Translations under genes and position numbers: made by a program
Shown: positions 40,170 to 48,714 of the stretch, piece by piece
How positions within the stretch are numbered: the first letter of the stretch is position 1
Layout of the letters: each line of letters begins with the position of its first letter
Assembly (NCBI RefSeq): GCF_000161455.1
Contig: NZ_CM000745.1
Location: 125,265-185,608, forward strand
DNA: 60,344 nt
DNA from: Bacillus pseudomycoides DSM 12442
Lineage (GTDB): Bacteria; Bacillota; Bacilli; Bacillales; Bacillaceae_G
Direction of reading: 5' to 3'
The notes under the pieces: model-generated
The model's input: only the letters and a program-made list of their open reading frames with translations
Told to the model about the DNA's origin: nothing
Database searches by the model: none

Positions 40170-41126
40170 ATGAAATTGATTACATTTCGTCTTCCTTCAG
40201 GAGAGATGCGAGCTGGTTGGCTGGAAGGTGACAAAGTAATTGATATGAATATGGCAAGTAATGGCACTCTTCCTTCATCTATGCTTGCTTTTTTAGAGAA
40301 AGCAGATGAGTATGTAGAAATAGCCCATGGTATTCGAAAACCAACAAGTGGCATGTACGCTTTGGAAGATGTGCAGCTTTGTGCAGCCATCCCAAACCCA
40401 GGTAGTATTCGTGACTTTTATGCATTTGAGCAACATGTCAAAACGGCTCGTGGACGTCGTGGATTAGATGTTGTTCCAGAGTGGTATGATATTCCGGTTT
40501 TTTATTTTACAAATCACCGTGCTGTCATCGGGCCAGAAGTTACAGTTTCTTGTCCGAAACAAACTCAAAAGCTTGACTATGAGTTAGAAATCGCTTGTGT
40601 TATTGGGAAAGAGGGAAGAAATATTTCGCGTGAACAAGCAGAAGAATATATTTTCGGTTATTGTATTATGAATGACTGGAGCGCAAGAGATTTGCAAGCT
40701 GAGGAAATGAAAGTAGGGCTTGGTCCGGCAAAAGGAAAGGACTTTGCTACTTCATTAGGAGCTTATCTTGTTACAAAAGAGGAGTTAGATGTTTATCGCA
40801 CTGGTGAACGTTATAACTTAGAAATGACTGCCCATGTGAACGGGGAGCTTTTGTCTAAAGGGAATTTCCGAGATATTTACTATACGTTTGCAGAAATGAT
40901 AGAACGTGCTTCGCAAGATGTTACGTTATATCCAGGAGATGTAATTGGTTCTGGCACGGTTGGCACTGGTTGTATTTTAGAACTTGGTACAGAAAAGTGG
41001 TTACAAGATGGTGACGTTGTAGAACTTACGATCACTGGACTAGGTACATTGCGTAACACAGTGAAAAAAGAAACGAAAGCGGGTGATGGGCATGTATTAT
41101 CGTCACATGGGGGAGCTTCCTCATAA
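40170..41126 (+). CDS. Fumarylacetoacetate hydrolase family protein
   Basis: The 318-residue protein has a FAH fold: KLDYELEIACVIGKEGRNIS with metal-binding Glu residues, FGYCIMNDWSARDLQ, KGKDFATSLGAYLVT, and GDVIGSGTVGTGCILE. Next to HPPD and homogentisate dioxygenase it most likely hydrolyses fumarylacetoacetate to fumarate and acetoacetate, as the last step. GAGGAGGAAAATTG precedes the ATG. Its 3' end overlaps the homogentisate dioxygenase start by about 35 bases, so the genes are coupled. Confidence 0.9.
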   Translation: MKLITFRLPSGEMRAGWLEGDKVIDMNMASNGTLPSSMLAFLEKADEYVEIAHGIRKPTSGMYALEDVQLCAAIPNPGSIRDFYAFEQHVKTARGRRGLDVVPEWYDIPVFYFTNHRAVIGPEVTVSCPKQTQKLDYELEIACVIGKEGRNISREQAEEYIFGYCIMNDWSARDLQAEEMKVGLGPAKGKDFATSLGAYLVTKEELDVYRTGERYNLEMTAHVNGELLSKGNFRDIYYTFAEMIERASQDVTLYPGDVIGSGTVGTGCILELGTEKWLQDGDVVELTITGLGTLRNTVKKETKAGDGHVLSSHGGASS

Positions 41127-42261
41127 ACGACATATACAATTTCGTAAAGAAGATGGATCACTTTATCGTGAACAGGTGATGGGAACGAAAGGTTTCTCTG
41201 GTACACAATCTATTTTGTATCATCATTATATGCCAACTGAAGTAGGACATGCTGCGTTAGCGCATTCTTGTCAGTTACAGTATGAAGAAGATGTGGCGCT
41301 TGCTCATCGTCATTTTCGCACGAAAGAGAATAGAAAAACTGGAGATGCGCTAAGTGGGAGGAATTTTATATTAGGAAATGAAGATTTATTAATTGGTGTT
41401 GTTAATCCGACAGAAAAAATGGATTATTTTTATCGTAATGGTGATGGAGATGAAATGTTATTCGTTCATTATGGAACTGGGAAAATTGAGACAATGTTTG
41501 GAACGATTCATTACCGGAAAGGTGATTATGTAACGATTCCAATCGGAACAATTTACCGAGTTATTCCAGATGAAGGAGAGTCTAAGTTCCTTGTTGTAGA
41601 AGCGAATAGCCAAATTACAACACCGCGTCGTTATCGTAATGAGTATGGTCAATTATTAGAACATAGCCCTTTCTGTGAAAGAGACATTCGAGGGCCGGAA
41701 AAATTAGAGACATATGATGACAAAGGCGAGTTTGTTGTCATGACAAAGTCGAGAGGTTATATGCATAAACATGTTATGGGACATCATCCTTTAGATGTTG
41801 TCGGATGGGATGGATATTTATATCCTTGGGTCTTTAATGTAGAAGATTTTGAACCGATTACAGGCCGTATTCATCAGCCACCGCCAGTTCATCAAACTTT
41901 TGAAGGTCATAACTTTGTTATTTGTTCTTTTGTGCCGCGTTTATATGATTATCATCCGGAAGCAATTCCAGCACCGTATTATCATAGTAACGTAAATAGT
42001 GATGAAGTTCTTTATTATGTAGAAGGGAACTTTATGAGCAGAAAAGGTGTAGAAGAAGGTTCAATTACACTCCATCCGAGTGGTATTCCACATGGGCCGC
42101 ATCCCGGGAAAACAGAAGCAAGCTTAGGGAAAAAAGAAACAATTGAATTAGCGGTTATGATCGATACGTTCCGTCCGCTCCGTATTGTGAAACAAGCGCA
42201 TGAAACGGAAGATGAGAAGTATATGTATAGCTGGATTGAAGAAGGTTCATATACTAAATAA
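41092..42261 (+). CDS. hmgA: Homogentisate 1,2-dioxygenase
   Basis: This iron-dependent ring-cleaving enzyme converts homogentisate to maleylacetoacetate. The 389-residue cupin protein starts MYYRHMGELPHKRHIQFRKE. It contains HHHYMPTE-like N-terminal and HKHVMGHHPLDVVGWDGYLY central segments, FEGHNFVICSFVPRLYDYHP, and the metal region PYYHSNVNSDEVLYYVEGN with HPSGIPHGPHPGKTEAS. The short bacterial type is slightly smaller than the human enzyme. AAGCGGGTGATGGGC precedes the ATG; a Met 2 codons upstream is possible. Confidence 0.93.
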   Translation: MYYRHMGELPHKRHIQFRKEDGSLYREQVMGTKGFSGTQSILYHHYMPTEVGHAALAHSCQLQYEEDVALAHRHFRTKENRKTGDALSGRNFILGNEDLLIGVVNPTEKMDYFYRNGDGDEMLFVHYGTGKIETMFGTIHYRKGDYVTIPIGTIYRVIPDEGESKFLVVEANSQITTPRRYRNEYGQLLEHSPFCERDIRGPEKLETYDDKGEFVVMTKSRGYMHKHVMGHHPLDVVGWDGYLYPWVFNVEDFEPITGRIHQPPPVHQTFEGHNFVICSFVPRLYDYHPEAIPAPYYHSNVNSDEVLYYVEGNFMSRKGVEEGSITLHPSGIPHGPHPGKTEASLGKKETIELAVMIDTFRPLRIVKQAHETEDEKYMYSWIEEGSYTK

Positions 42262-42308
42262 AGTGAAACTTCCATCAGGGGAGGCTCACTGCCCGTAAAT
42301 AGCGAGAT
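42258..42308. repeat. Partial B. cereus-type dispersed repeat
   Basis: AAATAAAGTGAAACTTCC, then CACTGCCCGTAAATAGCGAGAT, is an inverted partial copy of the larger repeat at 45591. It directly follows the hmgA stop. Confidence 0.7.
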
Positions 42309-42353
42309 AAAAGAAAGAGGCATGCTCATAAAATGATTATGCCTCTTTCTTTG
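42309..42353 (+). terminator. Terminator of the tyrosine catabolic operon
   Basis: AAAGAAAGAGGCAT and ATGCCTCTTTCTTT form a strong stem. Confidence 0.9.
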
Positions 42354-42563
42354 GTTGGAATCGACAATTTATAGAATATCAAAAATAATTATAAAAAGAT
42401 ATAGGGATATAGTTGTATGTATTGTTTGTATATTATTTATCTTTTTATATCGAATTACGAATTTAATATGGTTAAAAACCCAAATGATGGAAATGACTGT
42501 GTGTTGATTGCATTTTATTCTACTAGCTGATGAGATGTTTTTCTGCTTATTTCGACAAAAGTA
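42354..42563. other. Gene-free AT-rich stretch
   Basis: No gene, remnant or recognisable RNA is visible. Confidence 0.5.
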
Positions 42564-42592
42564 TTGACTAAAAAATATGTTATGAGTAAAAT
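42564..42592 (+). promoter_or_regulatory. Sigma-A-type promoter of the permease gene
   Basis: TTGACT, 17 bases, TAAAAT, about 50 bases upstream of the permease start. Confidence 0.65.
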
Positions 42593-42640
42593 AAGAAATA
42601 ATTAAAATTTTCAGAAAATTAAAATTTAGAGGTGCATGCT

Positions 42641-44056
42641 ATGAAGCAAATTTTTCAAAAAAAGCCGATTGCAAAACTAATGCAAGAAAGTAAACAGAAA
42701 ACATTAGCTAGAACATTGGGAGCATTGGATTTAACAATGCTTGGAATTGGGGCTATTGTCGGGACAGGTATTTTTGTTCTTACGGGTGTTGTGGCAGCGA
42801 AACATTCTGGACCAGCTATCATTTTATCATTTGCTATAGCTGCGTTAGCTTGTGCCTTTGCTGCATTCTGTTATGCAGAATTTGCATCTTCTGTTCCGGT
42901 TTCGGGAAGTGTTTACACGTATACGTACGCAACGATGGGAGAGGTATTTGCATTTTTAATTGGATGGGATTTAATGTTGGAATATTTATTAGCAACATCT
43001 GCGGTAGCCAATGGATGGTCTGCTTATTTCCAATCTTTGTTAAAAGGTTTTGGGATTCATATTCCGACCATTTTATCTTCTGCTCCTGGAACAGGAAAGG
43101 GTGGCCTTATCGATTTACCAGCTGTTATTATCATTTTAATTATGACTGCCCTTTTATCTAGAGGTGTACGTGAAAGTGCTCGCGTAAACAATATTATGGT
43201 TTTTATTAAGCTAGCAGTTGTATTACTCTTTATCTTTGCTGGTTTTAATTATGTAAAGCCGGAAAATTGGACGCCGTTCATGCCATTTGGTCTTGATGGT
43301 GTAATGGCTGGGGCTGCAACGGTATTCTTTGCATTCATTGGATTTGATGCTGTATCAACGGCAGCGGAGGAGGTAAAACGTCCGCAACGCGATTTACCAA
43401 TTGGTATTATAGCATCATTACTTATTTGTACGATTCTTTATATCGTTGTTTCACTTATTTTGACAGGAATTGTACCTTATGGTCAGCTGAATATTTCTGA
43501 TCCTGTAGCTTTCGCACTTCAGTTTATTGGACAAGATGGTTTAGCGGGTGTTATTTCGGTAGGAGCAATTACAGGGATTACAACTGTAATGTTAGTTATG
43601 ATGTATGGGCAGGTTCGTGTTTCATATGCAATGAGTCGCGATGGGTTATTACCAAAGCGTCTTGCGAAAGTTCATCCGAAATTTAAAACACCGTTTTTAA
43701 ATACATGGACGACAGGAATTATCGCAGCACTTATTTCGGGGCTTATCGACTTAAATGTATTAGCACACCTTGTAAATATGGGAACATTATCGGCATTTGC
43801 TCTTGTAGCAGTTGCGGTTATCGTAATGAGAAAAACACACCCAGATTTACCACGTGTTTTTAAAGTGCCACTTGTACCAGTTTTACCTGCATTAACGGTT
43901 ATCTTTTGTGTATATTTAATGCTTCAATTATCAGGAACCGCATGGATGAGTTTCGGCATTTGGATGGTGATTGGTGTAGCATTTTACTTCTTATATAGTC
44001 GAAAGCATAGTGTTTTAAGTAATAAAAAAGATGAGGAGAATGCAGCGAATTTATAG
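42641..44056 (+). CDS. APC-family amino acid permease (YfnA-like)
   Basis: This 471-residue transporter has twelve hydrophobic helices. It has the APC consensus in helix 1 (GIGAIVGTGIFVLTGVVAA), SFAIAALACAFAAFCYAEF, a PVSGSVYTYTYATMGE segment, and FFAFIGFDAVSTAAEEVKRP, the hallmark of cationic and neutral amino acid permeases. It lies just after the tyrosine catabolic operon, so tyrosine or another aromatic amino acid is a plausible but unproven substrate. AGAGGTGC lies before the ATG. Confidence 0.92.
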   Translation: MKQIFQKKPIAKLMQESKQKTLARTLGALDLTMLGIGAIVGTGIFVLTGVVAAKHSGPAIILSFAIAALACAFAAFCYAEFASSVPVSGSVYTYTYATMGEVFAFLIGWDLMLEYLLATSAVANGWSAYFQSLLKGFGIHIPTILSSAPGTGKGGLIDLPAVIIILIMTALLSRGVRESARVNNIMVFIKLAVVLLFIFAGFNYVKPENWTPFMPFGLDGVMAGAATVFFAFIGFDAVSTAAEEVKRPQRDLPIGIIASLLICTILYIVVSLILTGIVPYGQLNISDPVAFALQFIGQDGLAGVISVGAITGITTVMLVMMYGQVRVSYAMSRDGLLPKRLAKVHPKFKTPFLNTWTTGIIAALISGLIDLNVLAHLVNMGTLSAFALVAVAVIVMRKTHPDLPRVFKVPLVPVLPALTVIFCVYLMLQLSGTAWMSFGIWMVIGVAFYFLYSRKHSVLSNKKDEENAANL

Positions 44057-44058
44057 GG

Positions 44059-44100
44059 AAAAGATCCGTTCTAAATAGAATAGAACGGATCTTTTATTTT
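44059..44100 (+). terminator. Terminator of the permease gene
   Basis: AAAAGATCCGTTCTA and TAGAACGGATCTTTTA form a perfect stem. Confidence 0.9.
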
Positions 44101-44164
44101 GAAAATTTACATTTTTCTAAAATTAATATAAGATAAGGAGTGGTTGATTAAAGGGGTGTTGTAA

Positions 44165-45439
44165 ATGAAAAAGACATGGCGTGAATTACAAGCAATGGAC
44201 CGTAATGTGTGGATTCGTTTTATAGGAGAAACACTGAATGGAATTGCAATGATGATGTTAATGCCATTTTTTGCATTGTATTTAAAAGATAAAGTAGATT
44301 CTTTATTACAAGTAGGGATTATTATGGCGCTTTCTCCTATTGCGGCAAGCTTTGGTTCGCTTATAGGTGGCCGAATTGCTGATATATATGGTAGAAAACC
44401 TATTATGATATTTTCGATGGCAAGTAATGCATTGTTGATGCTCGGTTTTTTATTTATAGAAGGATTTATTCCTTATGCTATTTTGTCTATTTTTTTAGGG
44501 TTAAGTAATTCATTATTTCATCCAGCAGCATCGGCGATGGTAGCGGATGTCACAGCGCCTGAAAAGAGGACGGAGGCATACGGTTTATTGCGAATGGGGC
44601 ATAATATTGGCGCGGCAATCGGACCGATTATGGGTGCTTCTGTAGTTGTACTTTCGAAAAACCTTGTATTTATTATTGCTTCCTCTACAATGCTGCTTTA
44701 TGCACTTCTTGTGTTAATGCTTATTCAAGAAACGATGCCGAAAACTGCATTGAAAGAGGACGGGAATACGAAAAAGGAAGCAGAATCTGTTTGGAAAGTT
44801 GTTTTGAGAGATAAGGTACTTATGATTTATTTATTGGCTGGTATTATTATTTCCATGGGTTTCTCGCAAACAGAAGGCATGCTCCCCCTTCATTTTGATA
44901 ATGAAATGAAAGAAATCTTTGGGAAAAATAACCCATATCCATATTTAATGGCTTTAAACGGCTTGTTAGTTGTCTTATTCCAATTCCAAATTTCAAAATG
45001 GGCAACAGATAAACCAGTTGGAAAGACAATGTTATATGGGGCATGGTTATTTGGAATCGGGCTGTTATTCATCGGTTGGCTTCCAAGGTGGTTTGGTGAA
45101 TTTGGAACAGAGGGTACGGTTATTTTAATAACATTACTTGTTGTCTATGCGGTATATACGCTAGGTGAAATGATTATGTCTCCTGTACAAATGACATTTG
45201 TTGCAAATTTGGCACCAGAGCATTTACGTGGAACATATATGGGGGCGGCAAGTTTGCAGTGGATTACAGGGAATGCGTTCGGCCCGCTTCTTGGCGGACT
45301 ACTACTTGATCGATCGCTTGGGCATGTATTGTTTACGATTTTAGGAGTGGGGTGTGTAATAGCCGGTCTTGTATATATTTCTTTAGATCACCTTGTAGAA
45401 CAAAGACAAAAGGGAAATGTGGCGAAACAATCTTCTTAA
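44165..45439 (+). CDS. MFS transporter
   Basis: The 424-residue major facilitator protein has twelve helices. Motif A is visible in the first half (GSLIGGRIADIYGRKPIM), followed by GLLRMGHNIGAAIGPIMGA (motif C-like, common in drug:proton antiporters), and a long cytoplasmic loop lies between helices 6 and 7. An efflux role is likely; the substrate is unknown. AAAGGGGTGTTGTAA precedes the ATG. No clear terminator follows; a dispersed repeat lies downstream. Confidence 0.88.
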   Translation: MKKTWRELQAMDRNVWIRFIGETLNGIAMMMLMPFFALYLKDKVDSLLQVGIIMALSPIAASFGSLIGGRIADIYGRKPIMIFSMASNALLMLGFLFIEGFIPYAILSIFLGLSNSLFHPAASAMVADVTAPEKRTEAYGLLRMGHNIGAAIGPIMGASVVVLSKNLVFIIASSTMLLYALLVLMLIQETMPKTALKEDGNTKKEAESVWKVVLRDKVLMIYLLAGIIISMGFSQTEGMLPLHFDNEMKEIFGKNNPYPYLMALNGLLVVLFQFQISKWATDKPVGKTMLYGAWLFGIGLLFIGWLPRWFGEFGTEGTVILITLLVVYAVYTLGEMIMSPVQMTFVANLAPEHLRGTYMGAASLQWITGNAFGPLLGGLLLDRSLGHVLFTILGVGCVIAGLVYISLDHLVEQRQKGNVAKQSS

Positions 45440-45590
45440 TCAATAGGTGACATACACAAAAAACAGCATTTCTTCATATATATTAGATACATAACTAGAT
45501 CAAGGGATGACACAGATTTGGTGCAAGAAAAGGATATGAATTTACAATAGCTGTTCGTAAAAATGCAATTGGTGAAACCATTCTGCCATT
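45440..45590. other. Gap with possible small remnant
   Basis: Between the MFS gene and the repeat at 45591, one frame reads FGARKGYEFTIAVRKNAIG without a start codon and continues into the repeat. I do not recognise it; it may be a degraded gene end. Nothing else is seen. Confidence 0.3.
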
Positions 45591-45744
45591 TATCCCGCTA
45601 TTTGCGGGCAGTAAGACCCCCGCCTCAAAATTCAGCAAAAGTAAAGAAGTTAGGTGGGGGGAATTGCCCGTAAAAGCCGGATTCGTTCAACTAATAATCA
45701 GTGAGGGATGAAGAAAATCCCCACTGATTAAAGTTTCACTTTAT
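45591..45744. repeat. B. cereus-type dispersed repeat (bcr-like), most complete copy
   Basis: It contains CCCGC-TATTT-GCGGG, then ACCCCCGCCTC paired later with GGTGGGGG, then ATTGCCCGTAAAAGCC, then ATCAGTGAGGGA / TCCCCACTGAT, and ends TTAAAGTTTCACTTTAT. The successive hairpins are those of the hairpin-rich repeats scattered through B. cereus-group chromosomes. Partial relatives lie at 7.4, 40.1, 42.3, 53.5 and 58.1 kb. Confidence 0.75.
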
Positions 45745-45812
45745 GGAAGTTTCATTTTATCGCGCTATTCGAAGGCGGTAAGACTCCTATTGAGAAAAGT
45801 TTTACTTTATTT
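45745..45812. repeat. Second, decayed copy of the same repeat
   Basis: Shares GAAGTTTCATTTTATCGCGCTATTCG and GGCGGTAAGACTCC with the copy just upstream and ends in a poor AAAGTTTTACTTTAT match. Confidence 0.55.
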
Positions 45813-45885
45813 CAAATAGGAACTGCCTATTTTTATAAAAAGTGCTAAAATAGAAAAATGAAAACAATTGGTTAGGGTGATTTCA

Positions 45886-46971
45886 TTGACGAAAATTAAA
45901 TTAGGTTTATTATATGGTGGGAAATCAGCAGAGCATCAAGTTTCATTACAAACAGCTCTTGCTGCTATTAAAGCATTAAATCAAGAAAAATTCGAGATTC
46001 ATCCAATTTATATTACAGAGCAAGGCCAATGGATGCGTGGTGAACGCATTGAAGGTGAAGTAACGAGCGTGCAAGCATTGCAAATGAATGGAGAGGAAAA
46101 TGCAATTTCTCCAGTATCATTAAGTACAGAAATTATACCTTCTTCTTCTAAGCAAGAAGAGGCAATTGATGTTATTTTCCCGCTGTTACATGGACCGAAT
46201 GGTGAAGATGGAACAGTACAAGGATTATTAGAGTTAATGAATATTCCATACGTTGGTAACGGTGTATTAGCATCAGCTGCTGGTATGGATAAAGTTGTTA
46301 TGAAAAATATCTTTGCTGAAGCTGGATTGAAACAAGCGAAGTATGCATCTTTCATTCGCAGTGTATGGGAGAAAAATTGCCAAGCAGCTTATGAAAAGGT
46401 AGAAGAAGTATTAGGCTACCCATGCTTTGTCAAACCAGCGAACCTTGGATCAAGTGTTGGTATCAATAAATGTAAAGATCGTGAAGAATTAGAAAAAGCA
46501 TTTGAAGAAGCGTTCCAATTTGACCGCAAAATTATCGTAGAAGAAAATATTGTAGGTCGTGAAGTGGAAGTTGGCGTTTTAGGTAATGATGAGCCAAAAT
46601 GTTCTGTTATCGGTGAGATTGTACCGAAGAAAGAGTTTTATGATTATAAATCAAAATACATTGATGGCGATACGGCATTAATTATTCCAGCTGAAGTTAC
46701 AGAAGAAGAGTCAAAGGCGATTCAAAGAGATGCAATTCGTGCATTCCAATCTTTAGATGGTGCTGGATTAACAAGAGCGGATTTCTTCTTAACGAAAGAT
46801 GGGGAAGTATATATTAATGAAGTAAATACAATGCCAGGATTTACGCCATTTAGTATGTTCCCGCTGCTATGGCAACACACGGATTTGCCATATCCGAAGT
46901 TAATTGAAGAATTGATTCGTTTGGCAATTGAGCGTCACGAAGAAAAGCAAAAAATTAAATATACAATCTAA
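45886..46971 (+). CDS. ddl: D-alanine--D-alanine ligase
   Basis: This cytoplasmic ATP-grasp enzyme makes the D-Ala-D-Ala dipeptide for peptidoglycan. The 361-residue protein has KLGLLYGGKSAEHQVS at the N-terminus, the LLHGPNGEDGTVQGLLEL segment, CFVKPANLGSSVGINK in the ATP-grasp fold, and the Mg-binding EVNTMPGFTPFSMFP near the end. The start is TTG at 45886 after AGGGTGATTTCA; the longer frame upstream has no ribosome site. It is followed by murF, the next step of the pathway. Confidence 0.95.
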   Translation: MTKIKLGLLYGGKSAEHQVSLQTALAAIKALNQEKFEIHPIYITEQGQWMRGERIEGEVTSVQALQMNGEENAISPVSLSTEIIPSSSKQEEAIDVIFPLLHGPNGEDGTVQGLLELMNIPYVGNGVLASAAGMDKVVMKNIFAEAGLKQAKYASFIRSVWEKNCQAAYEKVEEVLGYPCFVKPANLGSSVGINKCKDREELEKAFEEAFQFDRKIIVEENIVGREVEVGVLGNDEPKCSVIGEIVPKKEFYDYKSKYIDGDTALIIPAEVTEEESKAIQRDAIRAFQSLDGAGLTRADFFLTKDGEVYINEVNTMPGFTPFSMFPLLWQHTDLPYPKLIEELIRLAIERHEEKQKIKYTI

Positions 46972-46983
46972 CAAAAAAGGGGG

Positions 46984-47013
46984 AAGCACTATTCAAGAGA
47001 ATAGTGTTTCTTC
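46984..47013 (+). other. Intercistronic hairpin between ddl and murF
   Basis: AAGCACTATTC-AAGA-GAATAGTGTTTCTTC. The T content after the stem is modest, so it may attenuate rather than fully terminate. Confidence 0.5.
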
Positions 47014-47032
47014 TATGTAAGGAGTGGTATGT

Positions 47033-48409
47033 ATGATGAAACGAACGTTAAAACAAGTAGAGCAAATGGTAATGGGTGCAGGCTTAGCGGAAAAATACGT
47101 TAATGAAACTGTACAAGGTGTATCTATTGATACAAGAAAAATTACAACAGGAAACTTATACATTCCGATTCAGGGTGATCGCTTTGATGGTCATTCTTTT
47201 GTAGAAAAAGCAATTGAAAATGGCGCTGTAGCTACGCTTTGGAAAAAAAATGTGCAAAATCCTCCTGTGAATATACCAGTGATTTTTGTAGAAGATACAT
47301 TAGAAGCGCTGCAAACATTAGCAAAAAGCTATCGTGATCAGTTAGATGTAAAAGTTATAGGTGTAACAGGAAGTAACGGTAAAACGTCTACGAAAGATAT
47401 TGTGACAAGCCTCCTTGCAACCAAATTTAAGGTTCAAAAAACAGAGGGGAACTTTAATAACCATATCGGTTTGCCGCTTACTATTTTAAGCCTAGAAGAA
47501 AATACAGAAATGGCTGTATTGGAGATGGGAATGTCGAGTCGAGGTGAAATTGAATTTTTATCTAAGTTAGCTCGCCCGAACGCTGCAATCATTACAAATA
47601 TTGGGGAAGCACATTTGATGGATTTAGGATCTCGCGATGCGATTGCTGAGGCGAAACTTGAAATTGTTACAGGATTACAGGATGGTGGAGTATTTGTATA
47701 CAATGGTGATGAACCGCTTTTAACAAATCGTGTTCCGAGCATGAACCTAGCTGCGGAGACAATTACATTTGGTGATGCAAGGGCGAATAATTATTATCCA
47801 ACATCTGTAACGTTGCAGGCGACAGGAACGTACTTTAAGATGAATCAGGATGAGAATGTCGTGTTCTATCTTCCAGTTCTTGGGAAACATAATGTGTATA
47901 ATACACTTGCATCAATGGCGATTGCGAAATACTTCGGTGTAACGTGGGAAGAAATGAAGCAAGGTTTAGTAACACTTCAAATGACAGGTATGCGAATGGA
48001 AATTGTGAAAACAGAAAATGGGTTAACAATTATTAATGACGCATATAATGCAAGTCCAACAGCTATGGAAGCTGCCTTTCATTTAATGAATGGTTTAGAC
48101 GGATTTTCTAAAAAAATTGTTGTTCTTGGTGATATGCTAGAGCTTGGAGACCAAGAGGTGCAATTTCATTATGAAGTTGGTAAGTTAATTGACCCTGCAC
48201 GAATCTCCTATGTATTTACGTACGGTAGACTTGGGGCGCAAATTGCTGAAGGAGCAAAAATTAACTTCCCTAATGAACGTGTAAAAGTATATGACAATAA
48301 AGAAGAGCTTGTAAAAAATTTACAAGCAATCGTTGATGTGAAAGACGTTGTATTAGTGAAAGCATCTCGCGGAATGAAGTTGGAAGAAGTTATTACGATG
48401 TTGAAATAA
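47033..48409 (+). CDS. murF: UDP-N-acetylmuramoyl-tripeptide--D-alanyl-D-alanine ligase
   Basis: It adds D-Ala-D-Ala to the UDP-MurNAc-tripeptide precursor. The 458-residue Mur ligase has the N-terminal UDP-binding domain (VSIDTRKITTGNLYIPIQGDRFDGHSF), the ATP loop GVTGSNGKTSTKD (about residue 110), NFNNHIGLPLTILSL, and the C-terminal domain with NDAYNASPTAMEAA. GGAGTGGTATGT lies before the tandem Met codons. It pairs with ddl immediately upstream. Confidence 0.95.
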   Translation: MMKRTLKQVEQMVMGAGLAEKYVNETVQGVSIDTRKITTGNLYIPIQGDRFDGHSFVEKAIENGAVATLWKKNVQNPPVNIPVIFVEDTLEALQTLAKSYRDQLDVKVIGVTGSNGKTSTKDIVTSLLATKFKVQKTEGNFNNHIGLPLTILSLEENTEMAVLEMGMSSRGEIEFLSKLARPNAAIITNIGEAHLMDLGSRDAIAEAKLEIVTGLQDGGVFVYNGDEPLLTNRVPSMNLAAETITFGDARANNYYPTSVTLQATGTYFKMNQDENVVFYLPVLGKHNVYNTLASMAIAKYFGVTWEEMKQGLVTLQMTGMRMEIVKTENGLTIINDAYNASPTAMEAAFHLMNGLDGFSKKIVVLGDMLELGDQEVQFHYEVGKLIDPARISYVFTYGRLGAQIAEGAKINFPNERVKVYDNKEELVKNLQAIVDVKDVVLVKASRGMKLEEVITMLK

Positions 48410-48537
48410 TTGGTGCGTGTAAATAGGGATGATAGATACAAAAATAGTGGAAACTGCTAATAAGCGCTTACAGTAAAAAATAAAAAAATAAAAGTGAAGA
48501 AAAAAGCTCTTTATATGAAATAAGGTAACAGTTGGGT

Positions 48538-48566
48538 TTGCTTTTTGCACATACAAAACTTATAAT
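48538..48566 (+). promoter_or_regulatory. Predicted cshA promoter
   Basis: TTGCTT, 17 bases, TATAAT. Starting near 48573, it gives cshA an approximately 140-base leader that contains the hairpin at 48640. Confidence 0.6.
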
Positions 48567-48639
48567 TGATAAAGTGTAATAACGTTTAGAAGTATTTTCG
48601 CGAAGAATATACGCCCGTTTATATACGTGAGCATTCAGG

Positions 48640-48679
48640 AAAAGGGCTTTTCCGCAAATTCGGAAAACGCCTTTTTTTA
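48640..48679 (+). terminator. Terminator-like hairpin in the cshA leader
   Basis: AAAAGGGCTTTTCCG-CAAATT-CGGAAAACGCCTTTTTTT. It may be the murF terminator, or an attenuator of cshA since a promoter lies upstream of it. Confidence 0.75.
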
Positions 48680-48714
48680 AATGATAAGTATAGGATAGAA
48701 AAGGAGAAGTAACA

